Below the pieces are notes generated by a model, which worked only from the letters and a program-made list of their open reading frames with translations, had not been told where the DNA came from and did no database searches. Shown one piece after another: positions 17,434 to 26,598 of a stretch of 43,958 bases of DNA. Where the stretch lies: contig CANAUI010000007.1 of the NCBI GenBank assembly GCA_947364715.1, positions 1-43,958 of the forward strand. Reading direction: 5' to 3'. This DNA comes from an uncultured Clostridium sp. (GTDB taxonomy: Bacteria > Bacillota > Clostridia > TANB77 > CAG-508). The first letter of the stretch is position 1; each line of letters opens with the position of its first letter. The position numbers and the translations under genes are program-made.

Positions 17434-17784
17434 ATGGAATTTATATTAAATACAATTTTTTGGACATTAGCTTTATATGGTTTATATGAAATTATAAAAA
17501 ATATCATATATATTAATACATACACAAAATTTAAAAGTAAAGGAATTTATTTAATTATTGGAGTAAAAAATCAAGAAGAAGTGATAGAAGGATTTTTAAG
17601 GTCTACTTTATTTAAAATATTATATGGAAGAGAGGAATATTTTAGAAATATTATTGTAGCAGATTTAAAATCAACAGATAATACAAAAGAGATTTCCAAA
17701 AAATTATCAAAAGAATATGAATGTTTGAAAGTATTAAGCTGGAGAGAAGTCAAAGAATTGATGGATAATATAGATGAAGGGTAA
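17434..17784 (+). CDS. Small membrane-anchored protein of unknown function
   Basis: The 116-residue product has one hydrophobic N-terminal segment (about residues 4-25, ILNTIFWTLALYGLYEI) and a soluble part. The motif IIVADLKSTDNTKEI resembles the substrate-binding strand of family 2 glycosyltransferases, but the protein is far too short to be one and the catalytic region is missing. GGGAGG (17421-17426) lies seven bases before ATG 17434; the upstream ATG 17419 overlaps that site. It lies between the rplQ terminator and a nucleotidyltransferase gene, 29 bp apart. Function unknown. Confidence 0.75.
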   Translation: MEFILNTIFWTLALYGLYEIIKNIIYINTYTKFKSKGIYLIIGVKNQEEVIEGFLRSTLFKILYGREEYFRNIIVADLKSTDNTKEISKKLSKEYECLKVLSWREVKELMDNIDEG

Positions 17785-17813
17785 TCTAAAACAAAAAAGA
17801 AGGAAGTAAAGAA

Positions 17814-18296
17814 ATGAAAATTGGATTTACAATAGGGAAATTTGCACCATTACATAAAGGGCATCAATATTTAATAGAAAAAGGTATTAAAGAAATGGAC
17901 GAGTTCTATGTTATTGTATATGAAACAAATGTGATAGACATAGAAATAGAACAAAGAGCTAAATGGATAAAAAAACTATATCCAAAAGTAAAGATTTTAT
18001 TAGCTAAAAATCCACCATCACAATATGGATTAGATGAAGAAAGTGTAAAAATTCAAATAGATTATTTAAAAAATATTATAAAAGATATTTCTGTTACTCA
18101 TTTCTACAATAGTGAGCCTTATGGGAAATATGTTGCAAAAAGTTTAGATATAAAAGAGATACAAGTAGATAGACTTAGAGAGAAGTACACTATTAGTGGA
18201 ACAAAAATTAGGGAAAATTTAAATGAAAATATAGAATATATAGAAGAAATTGTATATAGAGAAATAAAATCAAGTAAAGAAAATAAAAGTTATTAA
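17814..18296 (+). CDS. NadR-type adenylyltransferase-like protein
   Basis: The 160-residue protein has the nucleotidyltransferase motif GKFAPLHKGH (residues 8-17) and the second motif ISGTKIREN near residue 138, as in the NMN adenylyltransferase domain of NadR. It probably transfers AMP from ATP to a small phosphorylated substrate, such as nicotinamide mononucleotide. The C-terminal kinase domain of full NadR is absent. The canonical nadD of Firmicutes is a different gene, so the true substrate is uncertain. AAGGAAG precedes ATG 17814. Confidence 0.75.
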   Translation: MKIGFTIGKFAPLHKGHQYLIEKGIKEMDEFYVIVYETNVIDIEIEQRAKWIKKLYPKVKILLAKNPPSQYGLDEESVKIQIDYLKNIIKDISVTHFYNSEPYGKYVAKSLDIKEIQVDRLREKYTISGTKIRENLNENIEYIEEIVYREIKSSKENKSY

Positions 18297-18312
18297 TAAA
18301 ATAGAATTGCGA

Positions 18313-18361
18313 GTTACAACTCACAGCTAAGAAACGATATTTGTTGGCTGTGAGTTGTAAC
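18313..18361. repeat. Perfect 15-bp inverted repeat without a U-run
   Basis: GTTACAACTCACAGC (18313-18327) and GCTGTGAGTTGTAAC (18347-18361) are exact complements around an internal segment of 19 bases. Neither strand has a T-run after the stem, so it is not a textbook terminator, although it lies just after a stop codon (18296). It may be an operator, an mRNA 3' end stabiliser or a mobile-element remnant. Confidence 0.7.
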
Positions 18362-18479
18362 CATTGCACACAAATTCATAAAATCTTAAGAAAAAATCAA
18401 TTGTAAATCAATAAATATGTGTTAGAATTCAGAATAGTAAACAAGTTAAATTTTTTTAAAAGGGAGGAGAAAAGTATAT

Positions 18480-19386
18480 ATGGAAACCATATTAAAATGT
18501 GAAAACTTGTGTAAAAAATTTGGAAAAAGAACAATTCTAAAAAAAGTTTCTTTAGAAATAAAGCAAGGTGATATTTTAGGATTTATTGGACCAAATGGTG
18601 CACGGAAAAACAACAACTATAAAATTAATTTTAGGATTGCAAAGTATTACTAGTGGAAAGGTAAATATTAATGGGTATGACATTGAAAAGGAATTTACAC
18701 ATGCTATAAAAAAAGTAGGCGCTATTGTTGAAAATCCAGATATATATATGTACTTATCAGGATATGAGAATTTAAAACTAGTAGCAAATCTGTATAAAGG
18801 AATTACAAAACAGAGAATTGATGATGTAGTAAAATTGGTAAAACTAGAAAATAGAATTAATGATAAAGTATCTAAATATTCTTTAGGTATGAGGCAAAGA
18901 TTAGGAATTGCACAAGCAATATTGCATAAACCAAATTTATTAATATTAGATGAACCAACAAATGGATTAGACCCAGAAGGAATTAAGGAAATGAGAGAAT
19001 TATTAGTAGATTTAGCAACAAAGGAAAATATGGCTATTTTAATTTCTAGTCACAATTTAGCAGAATTGGATAACTTCTGTAATAAAGTATGTATTATAAA
19101 AAATGGAGAAGTAATAGAAACAAGTGAAATTTCTGAAATCAAAAAAGAAACATGTCAAGATTTACAACTGTTTGAAGTAGATAATGCAAATCTTGTTAAA
19201 GATATTTTAAAAGAAAGTATTATAATTAATAATAATAGATTTAAGATAAATGTATCAAAAGAAAAAGTTCCAGAGATTATTGAAAAATTAGTAGAAAACA
19301 AAATAAAGATTTATGAAGTTAAACAAGAAGAAAAAACACTAGAAGAAGCATTTTTCGAAAAGACAGGGGGGAATATAATTGAGTAA
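18480..19386 (+). pseudogene. ABC transporter ATPase, frameshifted in Walker A
   Basis: Reading from ATG 18480 gives an ABC ATPase start (METILKCENLCKKFGKR, then GFIGPNGA). The frame is then lost by one extra C at 18603. Skipping that base restores GPNGAGKTTT and an open frame to 19386 with the signature KYSLGMRQRLGIAQA, Walker B LLILDEPTNGLDP and the switch histidine in LISSHN, about 302 residues in all. The rest of the gene is intact, so the shift is recent, a base error, or recoded. It overlaps the permease gene by 8 bases and is preceded by GGGAGGAG. Confidence 0.85.
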
Positions 19387-20842
19387 TTTAATAAAAAATG
19401 AATTAATTAAAATATTTAAAAAGAAAACTATTTATATCACAATGATTGTAATTTTTTTATTGTTAATTTTTATGAATTGTATGTTTAAATATGCTAATAA
19501 TGAAAGTCAATATAATTATTATTTATATAGTGAAAATCATATTAATTCATTAAAGAGTGAATTAAAAACACTGAATCCAGAAAAAACAAGTGATGTGACT
19601 ATATATATTAATGTATTGTCAGAAATACAATTAAGTGAAATACTAGAGAAATACAAAGATACAGAATGGAAGTTAGCTATTATATCTGAAAGAATTTCAC
19701 CATATATAACAGAAAGAAACACTTATCAATATGGTGCAGAAAAAAATATGGCACAAGTAGAGGAAATTAATAAAGAAATTGATGATTTACTTGCAAAGTT
19801 AGATGAGAATGACTGGAAATATTTTGCAAGACAAGATTTAGAAAAAGCAGAAAAACAAATAGAAGTATTAAATCTTCAAAAAAGTCAAACAGAAGATAAA
19901 GCTGTGTTAAATAATGTTGAATCAGAATTAAATAATAGACAAATGGAAAAAGAAATTGCAGAGATTCGATTAAATAAAGAAATACCATATGGAAGTGATT
20001 ATTTAAATAGAGCTATTTCAAAATTGCAGACAACTAATAGTTTATTAAATGATTTTAAAAATGTAGAAAAATTAACTTATCAAGAAAAATTACAATATAA
20101 TGACAATTTAAAAGGAAAAGAAGAAAGTAGATATATATTAGAAACAGGAAGAGATATTTATAATACAAATAGTTTAAAAGGAATTTTAGAAAACTTCTAT
20201 CAACAATTTGGAGTATTTTTAATTGTTGTAATTATTATGATATCAGGAACTATTGTGAGTGAAGAATTTAATAAAGGTACTATAAAATTATTATTAGTAA
20301 AACCATATACTAGGAATAAAATTTTATTGTCAAAAGCAATTACAACATTAATTATGATTATTTTCATTATTATGACTACATTGATTATGCAAACATTAAT
20401 AGGAGGTATTATTTTTGGATTTGGTAGTTTATCAGAGCCAGTGGTTGCATATAATTTTAATACTAATACTATAAAAGAAATGAATATATTTGCAAATTTA
20501 GGTATACAAACATTAGCACAATTACCAATGATTATTTTATTATCAACATTAGCATTTGCAATTAGTACAATATTTACTAATGGTACACTTGCAATTACTA
20601 TTTCTTTATTGGGATATATGTCATCAGCTATTATTAATCAATTGGTTATAGAATATAATTTACAATTTATGAAATATTTTGTGACTATGAATTGGGATTT
20701 GAGTATATATTCAAATGGAGCTTTACCATATATGGAAGGTATGAATATAACAATGTCAATAATACTTTGCATAACATATTTTATTATTATGGTAATACCA
20801 ACATTTATGGTATTTAAGAAAAGAAATATTAAAAATATTTAA
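19379..20842 (+). CDS. ABC-2 family permease
   Basis: The 487-residue protein has a first membrane helix at about residues 18-36, a long charged and probably coiled-coil segment outside the membrane (about 40-265), and five or six further helices from about 280 to the end, ending FMVFKKRNIKNI. This is the layout of ABC-2 exporter permeases of the GldA/NatB type. The start is TTG 19379, inside the end of the ATPase gene, so they form one two-gene exporter. The substrate cannot be told. If the ATPase frameshift is real this permease lacks its partner. Confidence 0.8.
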   Translation: MSNLIKNELIKIFKKKTIYITMIVIFLLLIFMNCMFKYANNESQYNYYLYSENHINSLKSELKTLNPEKTSDVTIYINVLSEIQLSEILEKYKDTEWKLAIISERISPYITERNTYQYGAEKNMAQVEEINKEIDDLLAKLDENDWKYFARQDLEKAEKQIEVLNLQKSQTEDKAVLNNVESELNNRQMEKEIAEIRLNKEIPYGSDYLNRAISKLQTTNSLLNDFKNVEKLTYQEKLQYNDNLKGKEESRYILETGRDIYNTNSLKGILENFYQQFGVFLIVVIIMISGTIVSEEFNKGTIKLLLVKPYTRNKILLSKAITTLIMIIFIIMTTLIMQTLIGGIIFGFGSLSEPVVAYNFNTNTIKEMNIFANLGIQTLAQLPMIILLSTLAFAISTIFTNGTLAITISLLGYMSSAIINQLVIEYNLQFMKYFVTMNWDLSIYSNGALPYMEGMNITMSIILCITYFIIMVIPTFMVFKKRNIKNI

Positions 20843-20882
20843 AATTTATTAATGATAAATTAATATTAGTGATAAATAAGAG

Positions 20883-20914
20883 TAAGCCTTAGACTTGTGA
20901 AAGTTTAGGGCTTA
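20883..20914 (+). terminator. Possible terminator after the ABC permease
   Basis: TAAGCC (20883-20888) pairs with GGCTTA (20909-20914), with partial pairing of the bases between them. No real T-run follows, so its strength is doubtful. Confidence 0.35.
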
Positions 20915-20997
20915 TAACTATATCATTTAAAATATTTTTGTATTGTAAAATACTAAAAAATGTTATATAGTTATAATGAAAGGTAGGAGAGTGGTTT

Positions 20998-22077
20998 ATG
21001 AATTATCCAGAAAACTTAAAAAAAGGAGATACTATAGGAATTTGTGCACCATCAGGAGGAATTGCCGAAAATGAAAAAATTAAAAAATTAGAATTAGCAG
21101 AAAAACAATTACAAGAAATGGGATATAAAATTATAGAAACAGAAAGTGTTAGAAAACAAGAAAGAGGAAGAAGTGCATCAGGAAAGCAAAGAGCAAAAGA
21201 ATTTATGGAATTATTAGAAAATGATAAAGTCAAACTAATAATATTTGCAGATGGTGGAGATTTTCTAGTAGAAATGATACCATATTTGGATTTTGAAAAG
21301 ATAAAGACCCTAAAACCAAAATGGATGCAAGGATTTTCAGATATAACCAGTATTAATTATTTGTGGAATATTATGTTAGAAAGACCATCTATTTATTGCG
21401 AAATGATAAGAAAATATGCAATGAAACCTTTATTTAGAAATTTAACAGATGCCCTAAAAATTGCAAGTGGAGAAGAAATTGAACAGATATCATTTGAAAA
21501 ACATGAAGAAATTATTGATTTTAGAATAGAACAATCAGAACAACCAATTGAAAATCAAGAAAGCATAGAAAATTTTGAAAATAAAGCAGAAGATTTGGAG
21601 AAAGTATACAACTTAACACAAGAAACAAGATGGATAAATTTAAAAGGTGAAGAAAAAATAGAATTTAGAGGAAGAGCTATTGGTGGTTGTTTAGATTGTA
21701 TAAAAGCTTTGATTGGAACAAAATATGATAAAGTTAAAGACTATATTGAGAAATATAAAGAAGATGGAATTGTATGGTTTCTAGAGGTTTTCGAAATGAG
21801 TACATCAACTATGTTTTTAACATTATGGCAAATGAAAGAATCAGGATATTTTGAAAATTGTAATGGGATTATATTTGGAAGACCATTGTTTATTAGAAAT
21901 GATTATGGTATAGATTTTAATCAAACAGTAAAAGATGTTTTAGGAAATTTGGATATACCAATTATTTGTGATGCAGATATAGGACATGTGGCACCACAAT
22001 TTGCTATGGTAAATGGAGCAATATTGGAAGTTACTTCTCAAGAAGGAAAAGGAAAAATAAAAACAATTTTAAAATAG
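20998..22077 (+). CDS. S66 family peptidase (LD-carboxypeptidase / MccF-like)
   Basis: The 359-residue protein starts LKKGDTIGICAPSG, contains FADGGDFLVEMIPYLDF, the nucleophile region GFSDITSINY (about residues 113-122), a glutamate in WFLEVFEM and a histidine in DADIGHVAPQFAM. These match the Ser-Glu-His triad arrangement of S66 enzymes. Family members cleave murein tetrapeptides during wall recycling (LdcA) or inactivate microcin C-type compounds (MccF); the sequence alone does not separate the two. A roughly 45-residue acidic insertion lies about residues 165-215. Confidence 0.85.
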   Translation: MNYPENLKKGDTIGICAPSGGIAENEKIKKLELAEKQLQEMGYKIIETESVRKQERGRSASGKQRAKEFMELLENDKVKLIIFADGGDFLVEMIPYLDFEKIKTLKPKWMQGFSDITSINYLWNIMLERPSIYCEMIRKYAMKPLFRNLTDALKIASGEEIEQISFEKHEEIIDFRIEQSEQPIENQESIENFENKAEDLEKVYNLTQETRWINLKGEEKIEFRGRAIGGCLDCIKALIGTKYDKVKDYIEKYKEDGIVWFLEVFEMSTSTMFLTLWQMKESGYFENCNGIIFGRPLFIRNDYGIDFNQTVKDVLGNLDIPIICDADIGHVAPQFAMVNGAILEVTSQEGKGKIKTILK

Positions 22078-22203
22078 TAATTATATTTACTTGGTTATTT
22101 TTCAAATATATAGACTAAAATGTAACAGATAGTACTCAAAAATGAATAGAATAATATATTAGTAATGAAATAAAAATATTATAAAACTGAAAGGAAAGTG
22201 AAA

Positions 22204-22827
22204 ATGATGAAAGTATTATTAGTTAATGGAGGACCACATAAAGAAGGGTGTACATATACAGCATTAAAAGAAGTAGAAAAACAATTAAAAAAACAAGATA
22301 TAGAGACAGAACTTGTGTGGTTAGGAGTAAAACCTATAGCAGGATGTATTGGTTGTGGTAGTTGTAAAAAAACAGGAAAATGTTTTGTAGATGATAAAGT
22401 AAATGAATTTATTGAAAAAGCGAAAGAAGTAGATGGATTTGTATTTGGAACACCAGTACATTTTGCTTCAGCAACAGGAATGATTACTTCATTTATGGAT
22501 AGAGTATTTTATGCAGGAAAACCAGTGTTTCAAAATAAATTAGGAGCTTGTGTGGTGAGTTGTAGAAGAGGAGGAGCAACCTCAACATTTGAGCAATTAA
22601 ACAAATACTTTACAATTAATAATATGCCAGTTGTATCATCACAATATTGGAATATGGTACATGGAAATACACCTCAAGAAGTAATGCAAGATGAAGAAGG
22701 TATGCAAACAATGAGAACATTAGGCAATAATATGGCCTGGTTATTAAAATGTATAGAACAAGGCAAAAAAGCAGGAATAGAAATACCAGAAAAAGAACAG
22801 CTTATTCGTACCAATTATATAAGATAG
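22204..22827 (+). CDS. Flavodoxin-fold NAD(P)H-dependent FMN oxidoreductase
   Basis: The roughly 207-residue protein starts MKVLLVNGGPHKEGCTYTAL, the phosphate-binding loop of FMN reductases, and has GCIGCGSCKKTGKC near residue 47-60 as in iron-sulfur flavoproteins, though the cluster cysteines are CxxCxxC rather than a full set. FGTPVHFASATGMITSFMDR is the second flavin-binding stretch. It probably moves electrons from NAD(P)H to an acceptor. ATG 22204 or 22207 is the start; GTG 22198 is too near the ribosome binding site. Confidence 0.85.
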   Translation: MMKVLLVNGGPHKEGCTYTALKEVEKQLKKQDIETELVWLGVKPIAGCIGCGSCKKTGKCFVDDKVNEFIEKAKEVDGFVFGTPVHFASATGMITSFMDRVFYAGKPVFQNKLGACVVSCRRGGATSTFEQLNKYFTINNMPVVSSQYWNMVHGNTPQEVMQDEEGMQTMRTLGNNMAWLLKCIEQGKKAGIEIPEKEQLIRTNYIR

Positions 22828-22890
22828 TACATTATATAAGTGTAATGTGTAAAAATAAAAGAAAAAAGCTAAGAATAAGAGGAAAAATAA

Positions 22891-23646
22891 ATGAATAGAA
22901 ATCAAGCAATTGGTATATTTGATTCTGGGATTGGAGGAGTTACAGTCTTAAAAGAAATTTTAAAAGTATTACCAAATGAAAGATATATATATTATAGTGA
23001 TTCAAAAAATAATCCTTATGGAGACAAAAGTGCTAAGGAAATCAATGATTTATGTGAAAATATTGTAAATTTATTTTTAAGGAAAAATTGTAAGACAATT
23101 GTTATAGCTTGTAATACCGCAAGTGTAAATGCTGAAATTTTAAGAAAGAAGTATAAGAATATACCATTTATAGCTATAGAGCCTGCCTATAAAATGGTAT
23201 ATGATTATGCCTATTATGACCAAACTTTGGTTATGGCTACAAAAGGGACAATTGAAAATGAAAAATTTAAGCTTTTATTTCAAAAATATAATAATTATAA
23301 AACTATTTTATTTCCTTGTGTAGGACTAGCAGATATTATAGAACAAGGAAATAAAGATAGTATAAAATCTTATTTAAAAGTTCATTTAGAACAATATAAA
23401 GGAAAAATAAAAAATGTTGTTTTAGGTTGCACACATTATCCATTAATAAAGAAGGAAATACAAGAAGTTTTAGGACAAGTAAAATTTTTTGATGGAGCAC
23501 CATATTTAGCAAAACATTTAAAGAAATCGTTAAAAGAAAATAACCTATTGTGTGAAGATACACATATAGAAAATAAAATACAGTTTATAGATTCATCAAA
23601 TGATGAACAAAAGAAAAAAAGATTTTTTAAATTAATAAATGAGTAA
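22891..23646 (+). CDS. murI: Glutamate racemase
   Basis: The 251-residue protein makes D-glutamate for peptidoglycan. It shows IGIFDSGIGGVTVLKE (residues 7-22), both catalytic cysteines in ACNTAS (about 73-78) and GCTHYP (about 180-185), and YYSDSKNNPYGDKS. The FMN-reductase gene lies just upstream; a convergent terminator follows. Length is slightly short but complete. Confidence 0.94.
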   Translation: MNRNQAIGIFDSGIGGVTVLKEILKVLPNERYIYYSDSKNNPYGDKSAKEINDLCENIVNLFLRKNCKTIVIACNTASVNAEILRKKYKNIPFIAIEPAYKMVYDYAYYDQTLVMATKGTIENEKFKLLFQKYNNYKTILFPCVGLADIIEQGNKDSIKSYLKVHLEQYKGKIKNVVLGCTHYPLIKKEIQEVLGQVKFFDGAPYLAKHLKKSLKENNLLCEDTHIENKIQFIDSSNDEQKKKRFFKLINE

Positions 23647-23696
23647 TATATGAATTAGTCATATTAGTTACTATTAGCAAAAAAATAAAAAATATA

Positions 23697-23726
23697 GCAC
23701 ACAAATTTATGCATGAATTTGTGTGC
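23697..23726. terminator. Bidirectional terminator between murI and a minus-strand gene
   Basis: GCACACAAATT (23697-23707) pairs perfectly with AATTTGTGTGC (23716-23726). The plus strand continues AAGTATTTTCTT, and the minus strand has an AT-rich, T-rich run after the stem. It serves two converging genes. Confidence 0.7.
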
Positions 23727-23742
23727 AAGTATTTTCTTACAA

Positions 23743-24171
23743 TTATAAATATTTTTTTAGTCTTTCAATATTATTTTCTTGAAATTGAATAAAATTTGTT
23801 AAAATATTTTTTATAGTATCTGTTGTTTCAGGATTATTATTTAATAATTTGACACCCTCAATAATACCCATATTAGTGCCCTTAATTAACATTTCTGCAA
23901 TTTTAGAATCAGAATTATCTGTTAAAGTACTTATTTGAATATCAAACCATCCCATCATTTTTTGTGCAGGATTTAATTCTTTTGGGAATTCTTCATATTT
24001 TCCAAGCTCATTATTTACATCATTTAAAATCGTATTATATTGATTATATTCAGATTGTAAATCATCTTTTAATTTATCATCTGTAACTTTTTCGGCAATA
24101 GAAGAAATAGAGTCCATTCCCATTTTTATACCTTTATTGATTTCATTTAAAATATATTCTGGTTTATTCAT
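23743..24171 (-). CDS. Small all-helical protein of unknown function
   Basis: The 142-residue product (MNKPEYILNEINKGIKMGMD start) is predicted from its heptad-like pattern to be all-helical, perhaps a four-helix bundle. Acidic residues occur along the helices, but no clear di-iron pattern of ferritins is seen. The start is fixed by AAGGAGGTC just before ATG 24171. The frame continues upstream but has no ribosome binding site there. It is transcribed divergently from dps, which suggests a stress role by position only. Not recognised as a named family. Confidence 0.7.
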   Translation of the reverse strand: MNKPEYILNEINKGIKMGMDSISSIAEKVTDDKLKDDLQSEYNQYNTILNDVNNELGKYEEFPKELNPAQKMMGWFDIQISTLTDNSDSKIAEMLIKGTNMGIIEGVKLLNNNPETTDTIKNILTNFIQFQENNIERLKKYL

Positions 24172-24302
24172 TTTTGACCTCCTTGAAAAATTATTTTCTG
24201 ATTTTAGTATGTGCAAATCTATAAAAAATATGAATACAAAATGAATTTGAATAAAAAATGAAAAAAAGGAAAAAATGTGTATATAATGAAAGGAGTGAAG
24301 AA

Positions 24303-24737
24303 ATGGAAGAAATGGCAAATAAGCTAAATGAATTTTTAGCAGATTTAAATGTATTTTATAGAAAATTACAAAATTATCATTGGAATGTGAAAGGAAAAAA
24401 TTTCTTTGTGCTACATGAGAAACTAGAAGAATATTATGACAAAATAAATGCAGAAATTGATGAAATTGCAGAGCATATATTAACATTAGATAAACAACCA
24501 TTAGGTACAATGAAAGATTATTTAGAAAAAACATGTATTGAAGAAGCACAAAATGCCAAAATAGAGGGAGAAATTGTTTTAGATAAAATATTAAAAGATT
24601 TTGAAAGTTTATTACAAAAAGTTATGACAATAAAGAAATTAGCTGATGAACATCATATATATTCAACATCTAGTTTAATTGATGAATATATTTTAGAATA
24701 TAATAAAATTATATGGATGTTAAAACAGCATAAATAA
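24303..24737 (+). CDS. dps: Dps / ferritin-like DNA-protecting protein
   Basis: The 144-residue protein shows the Dps ferroxidase pattern in NYHWNVKGKNFFVLHEKLEE followed by INAEIDEIAEHI (about residues 22-60), with the conserved His, His and acidic residues. Dps dodecamers oxidise ferrous iron with peroxide and store it. GGAG lies seven bases before ATG 24303. TATAAT at 24282-24287 is a possible -10 box but no -35 box fits, and no PerR box was seen. Confidence 0.85.
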   Translation: MEEMANKLNEFLADLNVFYRKLQNYHWNVKGKNFFVLHEKLEEYYDKINAEIDEIAEHILTLDKQPLGTMKDYLEKTCIEEAQNAKIEGEIVLDKILKDFESLLQKVMTIKKLADEHHIYSTSSLIDEYILEYNKIIWMLKQHK

Positions 24738-24778
24738 AAAGGTTACAAGATAATGGTTTAAAAATATGTGTAAAAAAG

Positions 24779-24846
24779 AAAAAATGTTCGTAAAAAGTAT
24801 TGACAATTTTAAAAATTGAAGATACAATAAAGGCGAACATTTTTTT
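24779..24846 (+). promoter_or_regulatory. recN promoter flanked by a 12-bp inverted repeat
   Basis: TTGACA (24800-24805) and TACAAT (24823-24828), 17 bases apart, form the promoter. AAAAAATGTTCG (24779-24790) lies just upstream and its exact complement CGAACATTTTTT (24834-24845) lies at the transcription start. CGAAC is the half-site of Gram-positive LexA operators, but here the halves point outward and are 43 bases apart instead of forming one compact box. Confidence 0.6.
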
Positions 24847-24882
24847 AGTGTTATTCAAAAAAAGAAAGTTGAGGAATAGAAT

Positions 24883-26517
24883 ATGATATCATCTTTACAT
24901 ATTAGAAATATAGGGATTATAGAAGAGTTAAATATAGATTTTAACAAAGGATTGAATATCCTAACAGGAGAAACTGGTGCAGGAAAAACCTTAATTATTG
25001 ATTCACTTGAGATTATATCAGGTGGCAGATTTTCAAAAGATATGATAAGAAAAGGAGAATCAAATTCTTTTGTTGAACTTTGTCTGTATTGTCCAGAAAA
25101 TGAAAAATCTATAGAGGGAAATATAATTGTTTCAAGAGAAATTAATGTAAATGGTAAAAATATGTGTAAAATAAATGGAAGAATGGTAACAGTAAATGAG
25201 TTAAAAGATTTTATGAAACAATTTATTGAAATACATGGTCAAAATGATAATCAAAATTTATTAGACAGCAAATTACATTTGAAATATTTAGATGGATTTA
25301 TTGGTGTAGAAATCTTAGGTAAAGATAAGGAAAAATATAAAACATTATATAATCGTTATTTAGAAATCAAAGAAAAATTAAAACACAATTATGGAGATGA
25401 TAAAGAAAGACAAAGAAAATTAGATTTATTAAGATATCAGACAGAAGAAATTGAAAAAGCAAAATTAAAAGAAAATGAAGAAGAAACACTAGAAGAAAAA
25501 AGAAAACTATTTTTAAACTCAGAAAAAATAGTAGAAAATTTAACTGAGGCAGATAGTGTATTGGTTGAAAATACTATAGAAAGTTTAAGTATTGTAATTC
25601 GAGCCTTAGAAAAGATAGAAAATATTGATAAAAAATATGAAAAAGTAGGCAATTGTTTAAAAAGTTCATATTATGAATTACAAGAATTATCAAGAGATAT
25701 TAGTGGATATAAAGATGATATATATTTTGATGTAGAGGAAAGAAATGAAATAGAAGAGAGATTAGATATTATTTATTCATTAAAAAGAAAATATGGAAAT
25801 AGCATACAAGAGATATTAGAATATAATAAACAAATACAGCAAGAAATTGAATATTTAGAAAATTTAGAAGAATACAATAAAACATTAAAAAAAGAATTAG
25901 AAAAGATACAAGAAGAAATGAATACATTAGGGGAAAAGATTAGTAGTATAAGAAAAAAACATGCAGAAAAATTAAGTCAATCTATTAATCAAGAATTAAT
26001 TGATTTGGAAATGAAAAATGCTAAAATTAGTGTAAAAGTAGAATATAAAAAAGACGAATTTTTTAAAAATGGAAAAGATATTGTTAAGTTTTATATTACT
26101 ACAAATTTAGGAGAAGATGAGAAAGAATTATCAAAAATTGCATCAGGAGGAGAAATGTCAAGAACTATGTTAGCAATTAAAAAGGTATTGGCAGATACAG
26201 ATAAGATACCTGTATTAGCATTTGATGAAATTGATACAGGGATTAGTGGAAAAGTAGCAAATTCTGTAGCGACAAAGCTAAAAGCCATTGCTGAAAAACA
26301 TCAAATAATGTGTATTTCTCATTTACCTAATATTGCAGCAGTTGCAGATTATAATTATTTTATTAGTAAAGATGTTAAAGAAGAAAGAACTAAAACACAA
26401 ATTAAATTATTACAGGAAAATGAAGTTATAGAAGAAATTGCCAGAATTTCTTCAGGAGAAATTAATGAAGTGACTTTACAATATGCATATGAATTAAGAA
26501 ACAAAAAAGTAAGTTAA
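24883..26517 (+). CDS. recN: DNA repair protein RecN
   Basis: The 544-residue SMC-like ATPase acts early at double-strand breaks. Walker A GETGAGKT lies at residues 30-37, the EIHGQNDNQNLLD motif near 116-128, a long coiled coil spans about 145-395, and the signature SGGEMSRTMLAIK and Walker B VLAFDEIDTGISG follow near 425-460. The start MISSLHIRNIGIIEELNI is typical. It is probably SOS-induced, as in other Firmicutes; the operator here is atypical. Confidence 0.95.
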   Translation: MISSLHIRNIGIIEELNIDFNKGLNILTGETGAGKTLIIDSLEIISGGRFSKDMIRKGESNSFVELCLYCPENEKSIEGNIIVSREINVNGKNMCKINGRMVTVNELKDFMKQFIEIHGQNDNQNLLDSKLHLKYLDGFIGVEILGKDKEKYKTLYNRYLEIKEKLKHNYGDDKERQRKLDLLRYQTEEIEKAKLKENEEETLEEKRKLFLNSEKIVENLTEADSVLVENTIESLSIVIRALEKIENIDKKYEKVGNCLKSSYYELQELSRDISGYKDDIYFDVEERNEIEERLDIIYSLKRKYGNSIQEILEYNKQIQQEIEYLENLEEYNKTLKKELEKIQEEMNTLGEKISSIRKKHAEKLSQSINQELIDLEMKNAKISVKVEYKKDEFFKNGKDIVKFYITTNLGEDEKELSKIASGGEMSRTMLAIKKVLADTDKIPVLAFDEIDTGISGKVANSVATKLKAIAEKHQIMCISHLPNIAAVADYNYFISKDVKEERTKTQIKLLQENEVIEEIARISSGEINEVTLQYAYELRNKKVS

Positions 26518-26598
26518 AAATTAAAATATTTTTGTTTTTGTATAGATTTCATGAAACTGTAAAAAATGTATATATATGTAATTAGAAGGAGGAGTTTT

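Noticed and set aside
24172..24549. Upstream extension of the 142-residue minus-strand gene to 24549
   Set aside because: The extension overlaps dps on the other strand, is low complexity, and the ribosome binding site is just before ATG 24171.
24779..24846. A standard LexA box before recN
   Set aside because: The CGAAC and GTTCG halves face outward and are 43 bp apart, so they do not form the compact palindrome.
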